Virus record (IMG/VR): IMGVR_UViG_3300046318_000184 | Span: 1 to 50,182 of that record | Direction: 5' to 3' (one strand) | From: a virus | DNA: 50,182 nucleotides | Part shown: piece by piece, positions 38,904 through 48,228 of the stretch | Position numbering within the stretch: position 1 is the first letter of the stretch | How the letters are laid out: each line of letters opens with the position of its first letter | Position numbers and translations under genes: made by a program | The notes under the pieces: generated by a model | Told to the model about the DNA's origin: nothing | The model's input: the letters and a program-made list of their open reading frames with translations, nothing else | The model's database searches: none

Positions 38904-39926
38904 ATGGCAAAGATCTATTTAACAGGCATGACAGCCTCTCAGGCTTCACAGAGTGCCAATATCCGCAACTTTGCATTTGCTGGAGCACTACACAAAGCCC
39001 TAACTACCGCAGGGCACGACGTAACTTGGGAAGACCCAAGTCTAGACGTCACTAAAGACTTTTTTGACCAGTACGACTCCGTATTGGTGGGCGTAGGCCC
39101 AATCACCAGCCTATCGGCCAACCGAGTCTACGGTGCCCTGAGCATCGTAGGACTGCTTTGGGGGTCAGACAAGCTTAGGCTTTTTGTTGACGCACCGGGT
39201 ATGGCTCAGATGTGCGCCAGCCTAAAATCTGTAGACAAAACACCGACTGCCTTGATGAAGGAGTTTTACTCCTACAGAAAGGGGTACAAAGAGGTAGTTT
39301 CAAATGTTGCGCTATCAGCACGAATCGCTACAGCAGTAAACAACCTGGCCACCAAAGAGTGGCCTCAGACAGTCTACCCAGGGCTCCCATGGAAGACAGA
39401 CGAGCAAGCTAAAGAAAAGATTTCAGTGGACGTCCCTAAGTTTAACGGAGTCTCTTTAGACGCGCATCTGGTTTCCGAGGATACCGCCTACGGTGAGAGA
39501 TTCAATAAGTGGGTAGTGGATTCGTTTGCTACTAGAGAGACTAAAAAACTAGTCGAGACTCTTCGCTACCAGACGGACCCGATGAAATGGAACAAAGGGG
39601 AGACCGATGACCAGGTGTATGGCCAGATGCTTCAGTCTGCTGGAGCAATCATAACTACCCACAAAAACGACGGAAGCTGGTGGAGCTATAGATATGCTCA
39701 GGCTTTGAACGCAGGGCTCCCAATCTACACGTCCTGGAAAGAGACGACAAGGATAGGGGAGCCCTGGTCCCACCTGGCGCATACTATCGAAGACTTTACT
39801 GACATACAGAAGGCAGACCTATCTGCCAGACAGAAGTCAGAGTATCTAAAGAACATCCCGAATAAACAAGAATCTATCAAATACCTAGAGAGCCTACTTA
39901 ACATCTCTCAGGTGGAAGGAAAATAA
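38904..39926 (+). CDS. Hypothetical protein, possible GT-B-type transferase, 340 aa
   Basis: The N-terminal half reads as a Rossmann domain (AKIYLTGMTASQASQSANIR, DQYDSVLVGVGPITSLSANR, LRLFVDAPGMAQMC). The C-terminal half has a second segment (WSYRYAQALNAGLPIYTSWK) resembling the donor-binding end of GT-B glycosyltransferases. I see no strict signature. AAGGAAG precedes the ATG. Transfer of a sugar to DNA or a virion protein is possible, but this is an inference from fold and context. Confidence 0.5.
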   Translation: MAKIYLTGMTASQASQSANIRNFAFAGALHKALTTAGHDVTWEDPSLDVTKDFFDQYDSVLVGVGPITSLSANRVYGALSIVGLLWGSDKLRLFVDAPGMAQMCASLKSVDKTPTALMKEFYSYRKGYKEVVSNVALSARIATAVNNLATKEWPQTVYPGLPWKTDEQAKEKISVDVPKFNGVSLDAHLVSEDTAYGERFNKWVVDSFATRETKKLVETLRYQTDPMKWNKGETDDQVYGQMLQSAGAIITTHKNDGSWWSYRYAQALNAGLPIYTSWKETTRIGEPWSHLAHTIEDFTDIQKADLSARQKSEYLKNIPNKQESIKYLESLLNISQVEGK

Positions 39927-40348
39927 TGCGTAAAATCAACTACGAATGGGTCAAGGAGCAGTTTGCAGATGCAAAGATCCGAATCGGCACAGGTAAAGCC
40001 GTTCTAAAGATGCTCAAGACCTGGGAAGAAATCGAGATGGACTCTAAGCAATCAAAAGAGGTCTTAGACATTCTGGCAAAGGTGGGACTAGGACACTCGC
40101 TTGTGGAAGTAAACAAAGACGAAGTCTGGGTGCCAGCCCAACGAGGTCAGATAAATGTTGGAGATGTTGTCCGAGTGGCACACGATGCATTTGACATGAC
40201 AGAAGTAGGCCATATGCACAATGGACGAAAAGGCATCGTAGTTGCTATCAGGTCTGGAGACGTTATTTTCAAGTCCACTGATGAAAAAGAGCCGAAGCTT
40301 GATGGAACTCACTATAGCCCAGAGAAGCTAGAAAAGAGGATTCGCTAG
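39926..40348 (+). CDS. Hypothetical protein with KOW-like segment, 140 aa
   Basis: The N-terminal half is helical (NYEWVKEQFADAKIRIGTGK...LKMLKTWEEIE). The C-terminal part contains a small beta unit (INVGDVVRVA, then NGRKGIVVAIRSGDVIFKS) similar to a KOW/SH3-like domain that binds nucleic acid or protein. Its start overlaps the preceding stop (TAATG). The function is unknown. Confidence 0.6.
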   Translation: MRKINYEWVKEQFADAKIRIGTGKAVLKMLKTWEEIEMDSKQSKEVLDILAKVGLGHSLVEVNKDEVWVPAQRGQINVGDVVRVAHDAFDMTEVGHMHNGRKGIVVAIRSGDVIFKSTDEKEPKLDGTHYSPEKLEKRIR

Positions 40349-40563
40349 TGACACGCGTCAAACTAGACATCAGAGTCTTTGGGGACACCCACTCAGAAGT
40401 TCTTAGAAAGATAAAGAACTCTCTGATGAACTACTTAGAGATCGATGAAAGCTTCATTGGAGATATTTCGGATTACGTCGATATGGAGATAGAGATCTCA
40501 AATGCTGACCTTGAGGACGGGTATGACTACAAGGCTACAGCGTACTGTAAACTAAAGAAGTAG
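40348..40563 (+). CDS. Hypothetical protein, 71 aa (GTG start)
   Basis: A GTG start overlaps the previous stop (TAGTG). The sequence KLDIRVFGDTHSEVLRKIKN alternates beta and alpha elements, like a small ferredoxin-fold protein. It is the last rightward gene; its stop is one base from the stop of the convergent leftward gene at 40,565, with no terminator between them. Confidence 0.6.
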   Translation: MTRVKLDIRVFGDTHSEVLRKIKNSLMNYLEIDESFIGDISDYVDMEIEISNADLEDGYDYKATAYCKLKK

Positions 40564-40564
40564 A

Positions 40565-40687
40565 CTAGTAAGGTCTATTCTGAATAAAGGCTATAGCCTC
40601 TTCCCTAGTAGGGAACTTAGCTATAGTCTTTTTCGTTTGCACGTTCACTATAAGGTATTCTCCGCGCAGTTCTACTATTTTTAGCAC
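40565..40687 (-). CDS. Tiny protein, 40 aa (GTG start)
   Basis: The frame reads MLKIVELRGEYLIVNVQTKK followed by TIAKFPTREEAIAFIQNRPY, a compact beta-beta-alpha arrangement. The GTG start overlaps the stop of the 48-aa gene (TAGTG). It is the last gene of the leftward tail operon. I cannot assign a function. Confidence 0.6.
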   Translation of the reverse strand: MLKIVELRGEYLIVNVQTKKTIAKFPTREEAIAFIQNRPY

Positions 40688-40833
40688 TATTCTTGACTGC
40701 CTTCTAAACTTTTTAAATAGTTTTTATAGTGAGTATTCTTTGGATCCTGAGGTATCCACCAAACCTGTCCAGAAGAGTCGGTACCTTTAAGGATCTGATC
40801 TCCTGTATCTAATGTTATAAATTCATATGTCAT
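40687..40833 (-). CDS. Small tail-operon protein, 48 aa
   Basis: It reads MTYEFITLDTGDQILKGTDS then WWIPQDPKNTHYKNYLKSLE. Short proteins with this WWIP-x-DP-x-N-x-x-Y pattern are frequent next to phage tail-fibre genes, with unknown function. It starts eight bases after the 1,142-aa tail gene and overlaps the next start. Confidence 0.65.
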   Translation of the reverse strand: MTYEFITLDTGDQILKGTDSSGQVWWIPQDPKNTHYKNYLKSLEGSQE

Positions 40834-40841
40834 ATTTTCCC

Positions 40842-43800
40842 CTAAAGTTCCGCATCGAACTCTAAATAGTTAGTACTAGAAACTGGGAATCTAACAAATG
40901 CCGCATTGCCAGTTGTGGTTGCAGACGTAGTAAATCTAAACTCCATCATTTCCTTCGACACTACAGTAGTCTGAGGCAGCACGTTAGATGTCGTCCTTGC
41001 ACTTCCAGCAGAGTAGACAGCAAGAGCAGAGTCGCTACTAGATGCCCCTGACGGAACGGTCCTCATGGGGACAGGGAAGTTAATCTGACCAAAGGCCAAG
41101 GTAGTGCTGTAGTATGCTGCCATACAAACTGGCTGAAGATCGGCACCGCCTGAAAGCCTATAATAGTATCGCTGACATTCAGCAAGATCTCCACGTGCAG
41201 TACCACCAGCTAAACTAAAAGGAGTGGCCACAGTGCCAACTTCTAGCTTAACCTGAGAGATGTATTGGTCTACAACAGATCCAATAGATCCAATATCATT
41301 ACTAGTCCCTATAACTATTTTAAGAGTTTTTGCAGTTGCCGGAATAAATCCAGTATAAGATATAGAAATAAAACCAGCGGTAGTATATGGCACAGCCGTC
41401 CCCGACCCAAGCGACGTAAAAGTACCAGTGTTAGGGTTCTCGTCTTCTACAGTAGAGTACAAAATCTCTGCATACATAGATAGATAAGTAGATGCAGCAA
41501 CTTTAGCCGTTAGCGTCGCATAATTACCAGCAAATCTTAGTGTTTCTGAGGTCTCGATGGCCTGGTAAGTAGAGATATACCCATCACCTGCAGACACTTT
41601 AAGTGAGAAACTAGATCCGACAGGAACTATACTATTCTCCCTAAAAACACCCATCGTAACTGTTGACGATTGACTTTTAACCCACCAACGATCCGATGTC
41701 ATTCGAGAAGTATTAGCTGCCATGCTAAACGTAGTTCCTCGCTGCCACACATCAAAATTTCCATTAATAATGGCATTTTTACCAGTCGAGCCTGTCAAAC
41801 CTTGTACACCCTGTATACCTTGCAAACCTGTTGTACCCTGTATACCTTGCGTACCTGTCAACCCTTGAGCACCAGTCGTACCCTGCAAGCCAGTCGTACC
41901 TTGTGCTCCTGTGAACCCCTGAATGCCTGATATGCCCTGAAGACTTTCAGAGGTGAGATACGTAGATGAATCTAGCGAGCCATCTGCTTTAAGGAACTCA
42001 CTAGATGTTCCACCGTCTACAACAATAGGCTTACTGAATGTTACAGCAGTCGTGTTGGCTTGTACAGCAGTAGTGTAGGTCTCATTGAGCATAGTACCGT
42101 CACTAACCGATAATATAATATCAGTAGAAGACATCTCAATGTAAGGAACTGAAGACAGACCATTGCCTGGCAATCCTACTATAAGAATTTCAGACTTTCC
42201 ACCTGAGGCCTCACCATCCACGGAGTGAGACTCATTTCTAGCGGATTTAAGGCGTATTTGAGTACCATCATTTCCGGCAGAGCCTTCAACAGACGAGCTG
42301 TGGAGTCTCTCAAGAATATCCGCACCAGCATATGCTTCGGTTTTAAAGAAGGTCTGATCATCACCAAGCAAATAGTCCGATGCAACTGAGAAGTAGGTAT
42401 CGCCGCCGCCCTTTTCGCTTCTGTAGACTCCAGGGCTCAGGCGTGTATATGTTAGAGGTGTGGTATTGGCAGACAGAGGAGAGTAGTCAATATCACTAAA
42501 GGCAGAGAAGGATGCAATGTGAGGTTCTACATACAGCGTCTTGATAGAGTGAGAGTCAAAACTTAAATAGTCAACTTGATTAAGATTGAATGTTCCTGTA
42601 GTTAAATCTAAATCAATCCAGTTAGTGGATGTTTCTACAGATGCATATACAGGAGATTCAACTATGTAAACAAAATCAGAGTTATCTGCTGGCCACCAAC
42701 CATGTACAGCAGACAGCGTATTATTACCAAAAAAGAAACGCTCAACAGTAGAGAGGTAGATTGAGTCAATCATGAATCCAATTGGCTCTAAATCAGAGTT
42801 AGCAACTTTCTCTGTCTTTACATACGAAGACCATGTATATGTAGTTTGACCATACAATACCGCAGGGAAATAAACATAGAAGTCACTACCAGACGTATAC
42901 CCGTCAGGATCTAGTGATGAGTACGAGTTAATCAGTTTAGTTGAACTAAGCCTTGGAATTGGCAGCTCCCGTATATACGGTCTATTTGAGTACAGCCAGG
43001 ACTCACCACCAGCCAAGTCCCACTCTGCTTGACATTCATCAGTAAGAACATCGTAAAGGTATACCGACTGATTATTGCTAAATACAAACTTAATTTCAGA
43101 AAGATCATATGTTCTGAGATAACTGGATGGATACCCATTATCATTGGCATCTGTCATTGTAAACCCAAAATATAGGGTTTTATCTGAAACACCTAGTCGA
43201 AAATGGTTAACAGCATTAAAATCAATAGTACCAATTAAAAACTCATCTGAGATATCTACGTCTCCCCATAGTACGGCTCCCATGGCTGCTAAAGCGCCAC
43301 TAGATAGCTCATAGGCATCATTTGTAGGGCCACCAGCAGCAACAACAACATTCCCACCTAAACCAGATGCTAAGCTTGATGCAGGAAATGTCCAGGCCGC
43401 TTCAGAGGTTGCTGGAGTCGGGGTAGACCCAACTAAGGATAGGTACTCGAAGGAGGGGTTCTTAATAAGGTTAACCTCATAAGGCGAGTTAAACTGGACA
43501 CCCTGGTTAGAGAAGTATCCGTAGTCAAAGCCAACCTTGCCATAGTCCCTGAGATATAGACCAGCAACGTCCGTGTAGTAAACCTGGATAGTTCCGGCAA
43601 CATCAGTTAGAGCAACGTCAGACGCTCCGTCTTCGTTATACGAGCCAACTAAGTAGCTCACGGTGTCATACGATACCTCTGAAACAGTTGCCGGAGCAGC
43701 GGTAGTGCTTTCTAGGGCGGCCCATGTTACATCTTCAAACTGTACAACAACAGGGTCACCAACTGAAAAAGTATGACCCGGGATCGTGAGAGTGACTTTA

Positions 43801-44270
43801 TTAGAGTCAAGCTTAAAGGCAATAAAGTTAGTTTCAATATCCTCATAAGATTTGAAAAGGGATACGTAAGTTCCGCTAATAGCATCAACATCTGTGGCCC
43901 CATGGTCAAAGCTCTCTAAGTAGGTTCCATATAAAGTGGTAGTACCAAACGTACGCTCAACTAACGGATTAGAGATGTTCCAATAACCAATGGTTCCCGA
44001 GTAAGCATTGATATCTCCACGGACATATACGTTGCCGAACTCAGCGTTTCCCGCCCCGTCGATGCGCCAACCGCCCGCACCCGGGTTATAGTTAATGCTT
44101 TGAATAGCTTTATCTAGGATCTGAACTTCTTCAGCTAATGCCCCAGAATCAATAGCACCAGCCGAAATGGATGTGCTGTAATTTCTTAGTCTAGCTTCAC
44201 CAAGCTCCTGAGAAATAGAACTTAAATAGCCAGATAGGCTTTTAGTTCTAGCAATACGTCTACTTGCCAA
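40842..44270 (-). CDS. Minor tail protein with collagen block, 1,142 aa
   Basis: The N-terminus has an adaptor segment (GGWRIDGAGNAEFGNVYVRG, about residues 65-85) common in distal siphovirus tail proteins. The middle is beta-rich and Ser/Thr-rich. Near residues 780-840 a collagen-like block ([19 protein letters not shown]) mirrors the giant fibre. The C-terminal domain begins KNAIINGNFDVWQRGTTFSM, a galactose-binding-like module often found on fibre tips. It overlaps the upstream gene by 11 bases. It is probably a host-contact protein at the tail tip. Confidence 0.8.
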   Translation of the reverse strand: MASRRIARTKSLSGYLSSISQELGEARLRNYSTSISAGAIDSGALAEEVQILDKAIQSINYNPGAGGWRIDGAGNAEFGNVYVRGDINAYSGTIGYWNISNPLVERTFGTTTLYGTYLESFDHGATDVDAISGTYVSLFKSYEDIETNFIAFKLDSNKVTLTIPGHTFSVGDPVVVQFEDVTWAALESTTAAPATVSEVSYDTVSYLVGSYNEDGASDVALTDVAGTIQVYYTDVAGLYLRDYGKVGFDYGYFSNQGVQFNSPYEVNLIKNPSFEYLSLVGSTPTPATSEAAWTFPASSLASGLGGNVVVAAGGPTNDAYELSSGALAAMGAVLWGDVDISDEFLIGTIDFNAVNHFRLGVSDKTLYFGFTMTDANDNGYPSSYLRTYDLSEIKFVFSNNQSVYLYDVLTDECQAEWDLAGGESWLYSNRPYIRELPIPRLSSTKLINSYSSLDPDGYTSGSDFYVYFPAVLYGQTTYTWSSYVKTEKVANSDLEPIGFMIDSIYLSTVERFFFGNNTLSAVHGWWPADNSDFVYIVESPVYASVETSTNWIDLDLTTGTFNLNQVDYLSFDSHSIKTLYVEPHIASFSAFSDIDYSPLSANTTPLTYTRLSPGVYRSEKGGGDTYFSVASDYLLGDDQTFFKTEAYAGADILERLHSSSVEGSAGNDGTQIRLKSARNESHSVDGEASGGKSEILIVGLPGNGLSSVPYIEMSSTDIILSVSDGTMLNETYTTAVQANTTAVTFSKPIVVDGGTSSEFLKADGSLDSSTYLTSESLQGISGIQGFTGAQGTTGLQGTTGAQGLTGTQGIQGTTGLQGIQGVQGLTGSTGKNAIINGNFDVWQRGTTFSMAANTSRMTSDRWWVKSQSSTVTMGVFRENSIVPVGSSFSLKVSAGDGYISTYQAIETSETLRFAGNYATLTAKVAASTYLSMYAEILYSTVEDENPNTGTFTSLGSGTAVPYTTAGFISISYTGFIPATAKTLKIVIGTSNDIGSIGSVVDQYISQVKLEVGTVATPFSLAGGTARGDLAECQRYYYRLSGGADLQPVCMAAYYSTTLAFGQINFPVPMRTVPSGASSSDSALAVYSAGSARTTSNVLPQTTVVSKEMMEFRFTTSATTTGNAAFVRFPVSSTNYLEFDAEL

Positions 44271-47200
44271 CTTTATCGATCTCCCATTCGGTAACCAGGG
44301 TTAGATCGATCATTTCAGGGAACGCAGGGCTGTTTGGCACAGTCACTTTAATACCATCAATCTTTCTTACAAGAACATCTTTTCGAGGCTCCAGAGTGCT
44401 GTCCATTCTCTGCTGAACGAACTTATCGCGAATAACAACTGAACACCAGTCGCCCGGGTCAAATGTGCCGATCTCTGGATTCAAAGAACCATTTACTGTA
44501 ATTATAATATCACCTGAAGGTGGCTTAGTTTCTCGCAAGAAACGCTCAGACGTTAGTTGAAGGTCAGCTTCAGCATCATAGTTACCCCAGTTGTCGACAT
44601 TGATAGCATTCACACCTTTAACAGGCCACTCAGCTTTCTCGACTTTATCAATAAGCGGCCAGTTATCGTTCAAGAGATCAGTCGAGGCCGATGCCGAGTA
44701 TCTAGACCCACCACCACTACCAGTGTCATCATTATTTCCAGCAACAAATACGCGGGTAGCTGAGTTGGTAGTGTTCTCAGATAGGCTAACATTCTGAATA
44801 TTTCCAGGGTACTCGAAAACAATCCGGTCAGCACCAAACGCTGAAGGAGGCGCATAAGTGCCGGAAGACAGCGCCTTGCCAGGAAGGCTATCTAAGTAAG
44901 TCTGTAGACTTTCAGGGGTCCTAGGTATAAGAGTAAAAGTACGTTTAAACTGCTTTTTGTCTCCAGACCCACTAACCAAAGCGCAGTCGATTCGGTAGTC
45001 AAAACCATTCTTGTTGCTTGTATAACGCTCCAAGTGTTCAAATACAGTAATTAGATCGCTGCCTCTAACAGTATCATTAGGATATTGCTTAGAGCTATAG
45101 TTATTGTCTGAGTAGTCCATACCACCCATGTCGGCATTAGCTGGAAACTCTCCATAAGTCCTAGTTAATGCAACTGGAGTTTTCTCAATCTGAGGAGCCA
45201 GAACTACAAATCCTTCAACAGAGACAGAAGACACGTTTCCAGTTTCAAACCCGGCCAAAGAAGTGTATGTAAAGGTGTCAGTAGTAGCTGATGTGATTTT
45301 AACTGCCTGGTTATTATTCTTAAACTTACTGTAGTTTTTAATAAAAGTGATTACATAGTCACCCGCAGTAAAACCGTGATCGGCAGAAGTCATAGTTACA
45401 ACATTTGAGGTACTAGATACGCTGGTGACATTCTGAGTACGTCCAATGTTTGTGTAGTCTATGTAGGCATAGTGAACGTTAGCAGTCACACCTACAGTAG
45501 ATGATGCCTTACCAGATAACCCGGTGGATGATGTATTTGCAGTTTTTGGTAGAGAATATTTAAACGCATTTGTCGTAACGTTGGTGATGGCGTATGTGCC
45601 ATTATACGTTGCATTTATTTTAGAAACGTTTACATTTTGACCGACGGCAAATCCATGAGAGGTTGCTGTTAAGGTAGCAACATTATTAACCACGTTTGCA
45701 GCAGTCACTGTAACCACACCAACGTCACTCCCGACGCTTGCGTAGGAGTATGTATTGTCAGTTGTGCTAGTTATTTGAATAACATTTCCGCTATTTTGGA
45801 ATGAGTTATAGGTAGATTGGGTTGGATCTATTTCAATGGTGATATTGTCACCAGGCACAAAGTCGTGGTCCGTAGAATAAATAGTTGCTAGGTTTGCATC
45901 CCTATTTAGTCTTTCAATAGGGACTGATAGCGTAGGGATATACCCGACGCTAGTCTTCACCCTAGTGAAGTTTCCAGTTACAGATTTTGTACCCGCATTG
46001 GCACTAGGTAGGTTATCAGTGTTAGATGGTAGGCTGTATGAGATCTGGTCGGCATCTACCCAGGCAGCGGTTACGGTGTGGGTGCCGTCGTACAATTTAC
46101 CCTTAATGTCGACTTTAATCTTATCGCCAACAGTACAGTTATGCTTTCCAGCTGTAGTTAAGGTAACTACTCTACCTTTTTTTGTGTACTTAACATGGGT
46201 GACTTCAATCGTATCGTCAGGCTCTCTAGTAGCCCCCCACTCAGGCATCTCATAAGTAAACCAGCTTGCACCGAATACTGCAACTTTACCAGCAGTACTA
46301 GAGGTTTTAGAGACGTTTGCTCTTTTCTTACCAAGTTTGTATTGAACCCAGGATACCCCGGATTCTGCACCTTCTAGATCATAAACGTCAGTTACTTTTG
46401 TTTTTATATTTAGTGTAGACAGGGTAGAGGTAAATCCAGTAACCTCAATTAGGTCACCTACCTTGATCCCATGCTCCCTATTTAGCCACAAAGTAACAAC
46501 AAGATCGCTAGTGACACTGTAGTGGGTAGTAGTTAGAGCATCTACAGAAGTAACTGAATCAGAGGTGTCTAGCTCTAAAATGTTGTGGTACCCGTCATAG
46601 ACTGAACTAGTCCAGTCAATACGGTCAACTCCACGTACTCGAACCAAGTCACCGACACCAAAGGTGTGCGTGCCGTCTGTGTTTAGTTTTAGACGCTTAA
46701 CTGGGGTAGCCAACACAGCTTTGTGTTTAGTGGGGCTAGCCATAGTGACAGATTTTCCAGCACTGGTTTTTATATTGTGCTTAGATGCAGAGTAACTATC
46801 TTGTCTATATTTAAAGACAGTAGATGTTGCAGAGAGAATACTAACTGGAATATCGTCATTATTTAGTGTTTTGTAGTTATTAATGTCAGCAAACGTGACC
46901 TTAACTTTGTCAGCTTTTTTAAACCCATGTGGAGATGTTGTAGTAACCCAAACGTCGCCAGCAATACGCTTCACAGATTTGATATTCTTTTTACCAGTAG
47001 AGGTGATCTCCCTAGAATACACTCGGTAGTTCTGGGCATCAATAGACCCATAAGCAACATTGTCTATAGTTATTTTGCCCGTAGCCGATGTCTTAGATGT
47101 GTTCGACCCAACATTCTCATAGGAAATATACCCTTCAGTAACATCAGTGATCACCACAACTGATCCGCCATTGTTGAAACTGGAGTCGCTAGAGGTGATA

Positions 47201-48228
47201 ATTACTTCCTGGTCTACAACAAATGGTACATACTGCCCCTGAGATGTATCTATGTAGACAGTAGCAATATCGCTCAAACGCTCAACATGCGTAATGTTTA
47301 AAACAGGGATGTTGTATTTAAACTCATACGGAGTGGATACCTCAGAGACAGTTTGTTTGCCACATAGTGACCTATCAATGTTATAGATGTCTATGCGCTG
47401 ACCAACTACCATGCCGTGCGTGTCACTAGTAGTGATAGTGACAATATTATTGGCAGCCCCGCGGTGGGTGATGGTGTGAGGTTCTCTAATACCTGGAGCA
47501 ATAATCTCATTGGCAAACGTTGTGTCAGAGAAATCCCTAAAGACGTCATTTAACATCTCTCGTACATAGTCATAGGTATCAATCTTCACCGAGACGGACA
47601 CATTCTGGTATGCAGCTGTTGCTGCAGGAAGTTTTGGAATATTTACATAGAACTCACTCTGAGTAGGGTCTTCGTAAGTAGAGATTGGATAGTACCCTGT
47701 ATATTTAACTAAGTTGGATTCAGTGAAAGAAAGATAGACTTTGGTGGCCTCGCCCTTGTCATCTACGGCTTTAAGAGGAATCTTAATTTTATTCTTCGTT
47801 AGCGTAACTTTTGCAGGACCGCTTTTAGTAGTCTTAAGGACTTCGCAGTCAAACTTATAAGAGTAGGTCTTCCAGATGACACGCTTCTGTAGATAGCTTG
47901 TGAACTCCATAGCTGAGATAGATAGAGCGCGCTCTACTAAGTCATAGGTGCGGCCCCAAATAATTCCACCCCAAACACACACGCCATTACGAGTAACGTA
48001 AAGGGCTACCTTACCCGGCATAGTGCTATTGTATAGGTCAAGATTTTCTGTCTGATCAGTTATACTGATAGATCCCTCGAATGAGCCAGGATCCTTGATC
48101 CTACGCTCATAAGCAACATCCTCAAAAGGGATCTGAGCTAGCACCTCATTGGTGACAATGTTTACGGTATAGTAAGCGTAGACCGGTGCGGTCTCAGGGG
48201 TGGTACTTGCATAAATTGCGTCTGGCAT
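44260..48228 (-). CDS. Large minor tail protein with repeated beta domains, 1,322 aa
   Basis: The N-terminal 130 residues (IPFEDVAYERRIKDPGSFEG, LYVTRNGVCVWGGIIWGR) and the C-terminal 300 residues (DIIITVNGSLNPEIGTFDPG, WEIDKVGK) match the siphovirus minor tail protein family related to Gp37 of ReqiPepy6. Between about residues 240 and 1,000 there are roughly nine copies of a 60-75-residue beta domain with the pattern HG-x3-GD-x-V-x-V. It probably forms the tail-tip hub, like Tal proteins. It follows the Dit-like gene by 29 bases and is the second gene of the visible tail operon. Confidence 0.83.
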   Translation of the reverse strand: MPDAIYASTTPETAPVYAYYTVNIVTNEVLAQIPFEDVAYERRIKDPGSFEGSISITDQTENLDLYNSTMPGKVALYVTRNGVCVWGGIIWGRTYDLVERALSISAMEFTSYLQKRVIWKTYSYKFDCEVLKTTKSGPAKVTLTKNKIKIPLKAVDDKGEATKVYLSFTESNLVKYTGYYPISTYEDPTQSEFYVNIPKLPAATAAYQNVSVSVKIDTYDYVREMLNDVFRDFSDTTFANEIIAPGIREPHTITHRGAANNIVTITTSDTHGMVVGQRIDIYNIDRSLCGKQTVSEVSTPYEFKYNIPVLNITHVERLSDIATVYIDTSQGQYVPFVVDQEVIITSSDSSFNNGGSVVVITDVTEGYISYENVGSNTSKTSATGKITIDNVAYGSIDAQNYRVYSREITSTGKKNIKSVKRIAGDVWVTTTSPHGFKKADKVKVTFADINNYKTLNNDDIPVSILSATSTVFKYRQDSYSASKHNIKTSAGKSVTMASPTKHKAVLATPVKRLKLNTDGTHTFGVGDLVRVRGVDRIDWTSSVYDGYHNILELDTSDSVTSVDALTTTHYSVTSDLVVTLWLNREHGIKVGDLIEVTGFTSTLSTLNIKTKVTDVYDLEGAESGVSWVQYKLGKKRANVSKTSSTAGKVAVFGASWFTYEMPEWGATREPDDTIEVTHVKYTKKGRVVTLTTAGKHNCTVGDKIKVDIKGKLYDGTHTVTAAWVDADQISYSLPSNTDNLPSANAGTKSVTGNFTRVKTSVGYIPTLSVPIERLNRDANLATIYSTDHDFVPGDNITIEIDPTQSTYNSFQNSGNVIQITSTTDNTYSYASVGSDVGVVTVTAANVVNNVATLTATSHGFAVGQNVNVSKINATYNGTYAITNVTTNAFKYSLPKTANTSSTGLSGKASSTVGVTANVHYAYIDYTNIGRTQNVTSVSSTSNVVTMTSADHGFTAGDYVITFIKNYSKFKNNNQAVKITSATTDTFTYTSLAGFETGNVSSVSVEGFVVLAPQIEKTPVALTRTYGEFPANADMGGMDYSDNNYSSKQYPNDTVRGSDLITVFEHLERYTSNKNGFDYRIDCALVSGSGDKKQFKRTFTLIPRTPESLQTYLDSLPGKALSSGTYAPPSAFGADRIVFEYPGNIQNVSLSENTTNSATRVFVAGNNDDTGSGGGSRYSASASTDLLNDNWPLIDKVEKAEWPVKGVNAINVDNWGNYDAEADLQLTSERFLRETKPPSGDIIITVNGSLNPEIGTFDPGDWCSVVIRDKFVQQRMDSTLEPRKDVLVRKIDGIKVTVPNSPAFPEMIDLTLVTEWEIDKVGK

